DNA from: Adlercreutzia sp. ZJ176
GTDB lineage: Bacteria; Actinomycetota; Coriobacteriia; Coriobacteriales; Eggerthellaceae
Direction: 5' to 3'
NCBI RefSeq assembly: GCF_011038975.1
Contig: NZ_JAAKEC010000005.1
Coordinates: 1-64,000 of the forward strand
Length of the DNA: 64,000 nucleotides
This document shows positions 63,790-64,000 of this stretch, one piece after another. Position 1 is the stretch's first letter. Each line of letters starts with the position of its first letter. The translations under genes and the position numbers were made by a program. The notes under the pieces were generated by a model. That model was not told the DNA's origin. It ran no database searches and saw only the letters and a list, made by a program, of their open reading frames with translations.

Positions 63790-64000
63790 TCAGATACGCG
63801 AGACAAGCAGTTGGTTGATGGAGACATGCTGCTCAGCAGCTTCGATGGCTACGCGCCTGTGTTGCTCGGGGGACATGCGCAGCGCGTATTTCCCTGAGTA
63901 TTTCCTTGAGCCAAGCGGAAGAGGCGGATCTTCCCCGCTTTCCTGCATGTCGGCTAAAACGGCACACACGAGATCAACCATGCCGAAGAAAGCCGCCTCC
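63790..64000 (-). CDS. HicB-type antitoxin (partial)
   Basis: The visible 70 residues end in a ribbon-helix-helix of HicB C-terminal type (GKYALRMSPEQHRRVAIEAA, then VSINQLLVSRI). An ATG at 63981 is in frame, but the frame stays open to the window edge with AAFFG before it, so the N-terminal partner-binding domain probably lies outside the window. HicB proteins neutralise HicA mRNA interferases and bind their own promoter. Whether a hicA gene follows cannot be seen. Confidence 0.8.
   Translation of the reverse strand, partial: EAAFFGMVDLVCAVLADMQESGEDPPLPLGSRKYSGKYALRMSPEQHRRVAIEAAEQHVSINQLLVSRI

Overview
The window is about 64 kb of very GC-rich, densely coding DNA with strong AGGAGG-type ribosome binding sites. 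The gene set suggests a gut actinobacterium of the class Coriobacteriia, most likely Eggerthellaceae (Eggerthella/Gordonibacter type). Supporting features are a multi-membrane-span sensor fused to a LuxR helix-turn-helix, a cytoplasmic-type molybdopterin oxidoreductase with its own small 2x[4Fe-4S] protein, OFA-type MFS carriers, LAPTGD-type surface anchors, a CarD-like regulator and a giant two-activase BcrA/DUF2229 protein. This placement is inferred from gene content, not from a search. Two perfect ParB-binding parS palindromes (44673-44690 and 47796-47813) suggest that the window lies near the chromosomal origin; dnaA and oriC themselves are not visible.

Layout. 1-7148: partial zinc-ribbon protein, LuxR-type membrane regulator and giant activase. 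7399-9840: large surface protein. 10151-16990: what looks like a complete B12-acquisition operon on the minus strand. A cobalamin-riboswitch-like leader is followed by a wall-attached transcobalamin-like protein, a membrane-anchored DUF4430 protein, EcfT, a fused double EcfA and an S component. A cysteine-rich protein of a B12-linked family (17327-17785) faces the other way and may have its own riboswitch. 17786-18817 is a repeat-rich non-coding kilobase. 18818-25688: two OFA/MFS carriers, a 4Fe-4S subunit, a catechol-dehydroxylase-like Mo enzyme and a divergent LysR regulator, resembling an inducible anaerobic respiration or aromatic-metabolism unit.

25947-42796: mostly housekeeping and envelope genes: PF06541 membrane protein, VapBC toxin-antitoxin pair, CarD-like factor, DUF4013 protein, polysaccharide flippase, exported protein, MFS/GNAT pair, a CPBP protease - GntR(YtrA) - DUF1648 operon with a palindromic operator, methionine aminopeptidase, SPFH protein, dCMP deaminase, YgbA_NO protein and endonuclease IV. 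43177-51374: sulfhydrylase, AhpC with a thioredoxin-reductase/AhpF-like flavoprotein, divergent MoeA and ATP-type PEP carboxykinase, interspersed with minisatellites and the parS sites. 51632-56769: an AAA ATPase preceded by eight helically phased 10-bp repeats, then an MFS carrier, a membrane protein and a nitrilase-family hydrolase, facing a TetR regulator across two identical operator palindromes. 57047-64000: YolD-like protein with a Y-family polymerase, MurB, CysE, a PurF-like protein lacking the catalytic cysteine, a nucleotide-binding NTPase and a HicB-type antitoxin cut by the window end.

The observations most worth following are the surface B12-capture/ECF operon, the Mo-enzyme cluster, the phased 10-bp array at the AAA ATPase, and a dispersed inverted-repeat element found at two loci (38262-38492 and 59831-60029).
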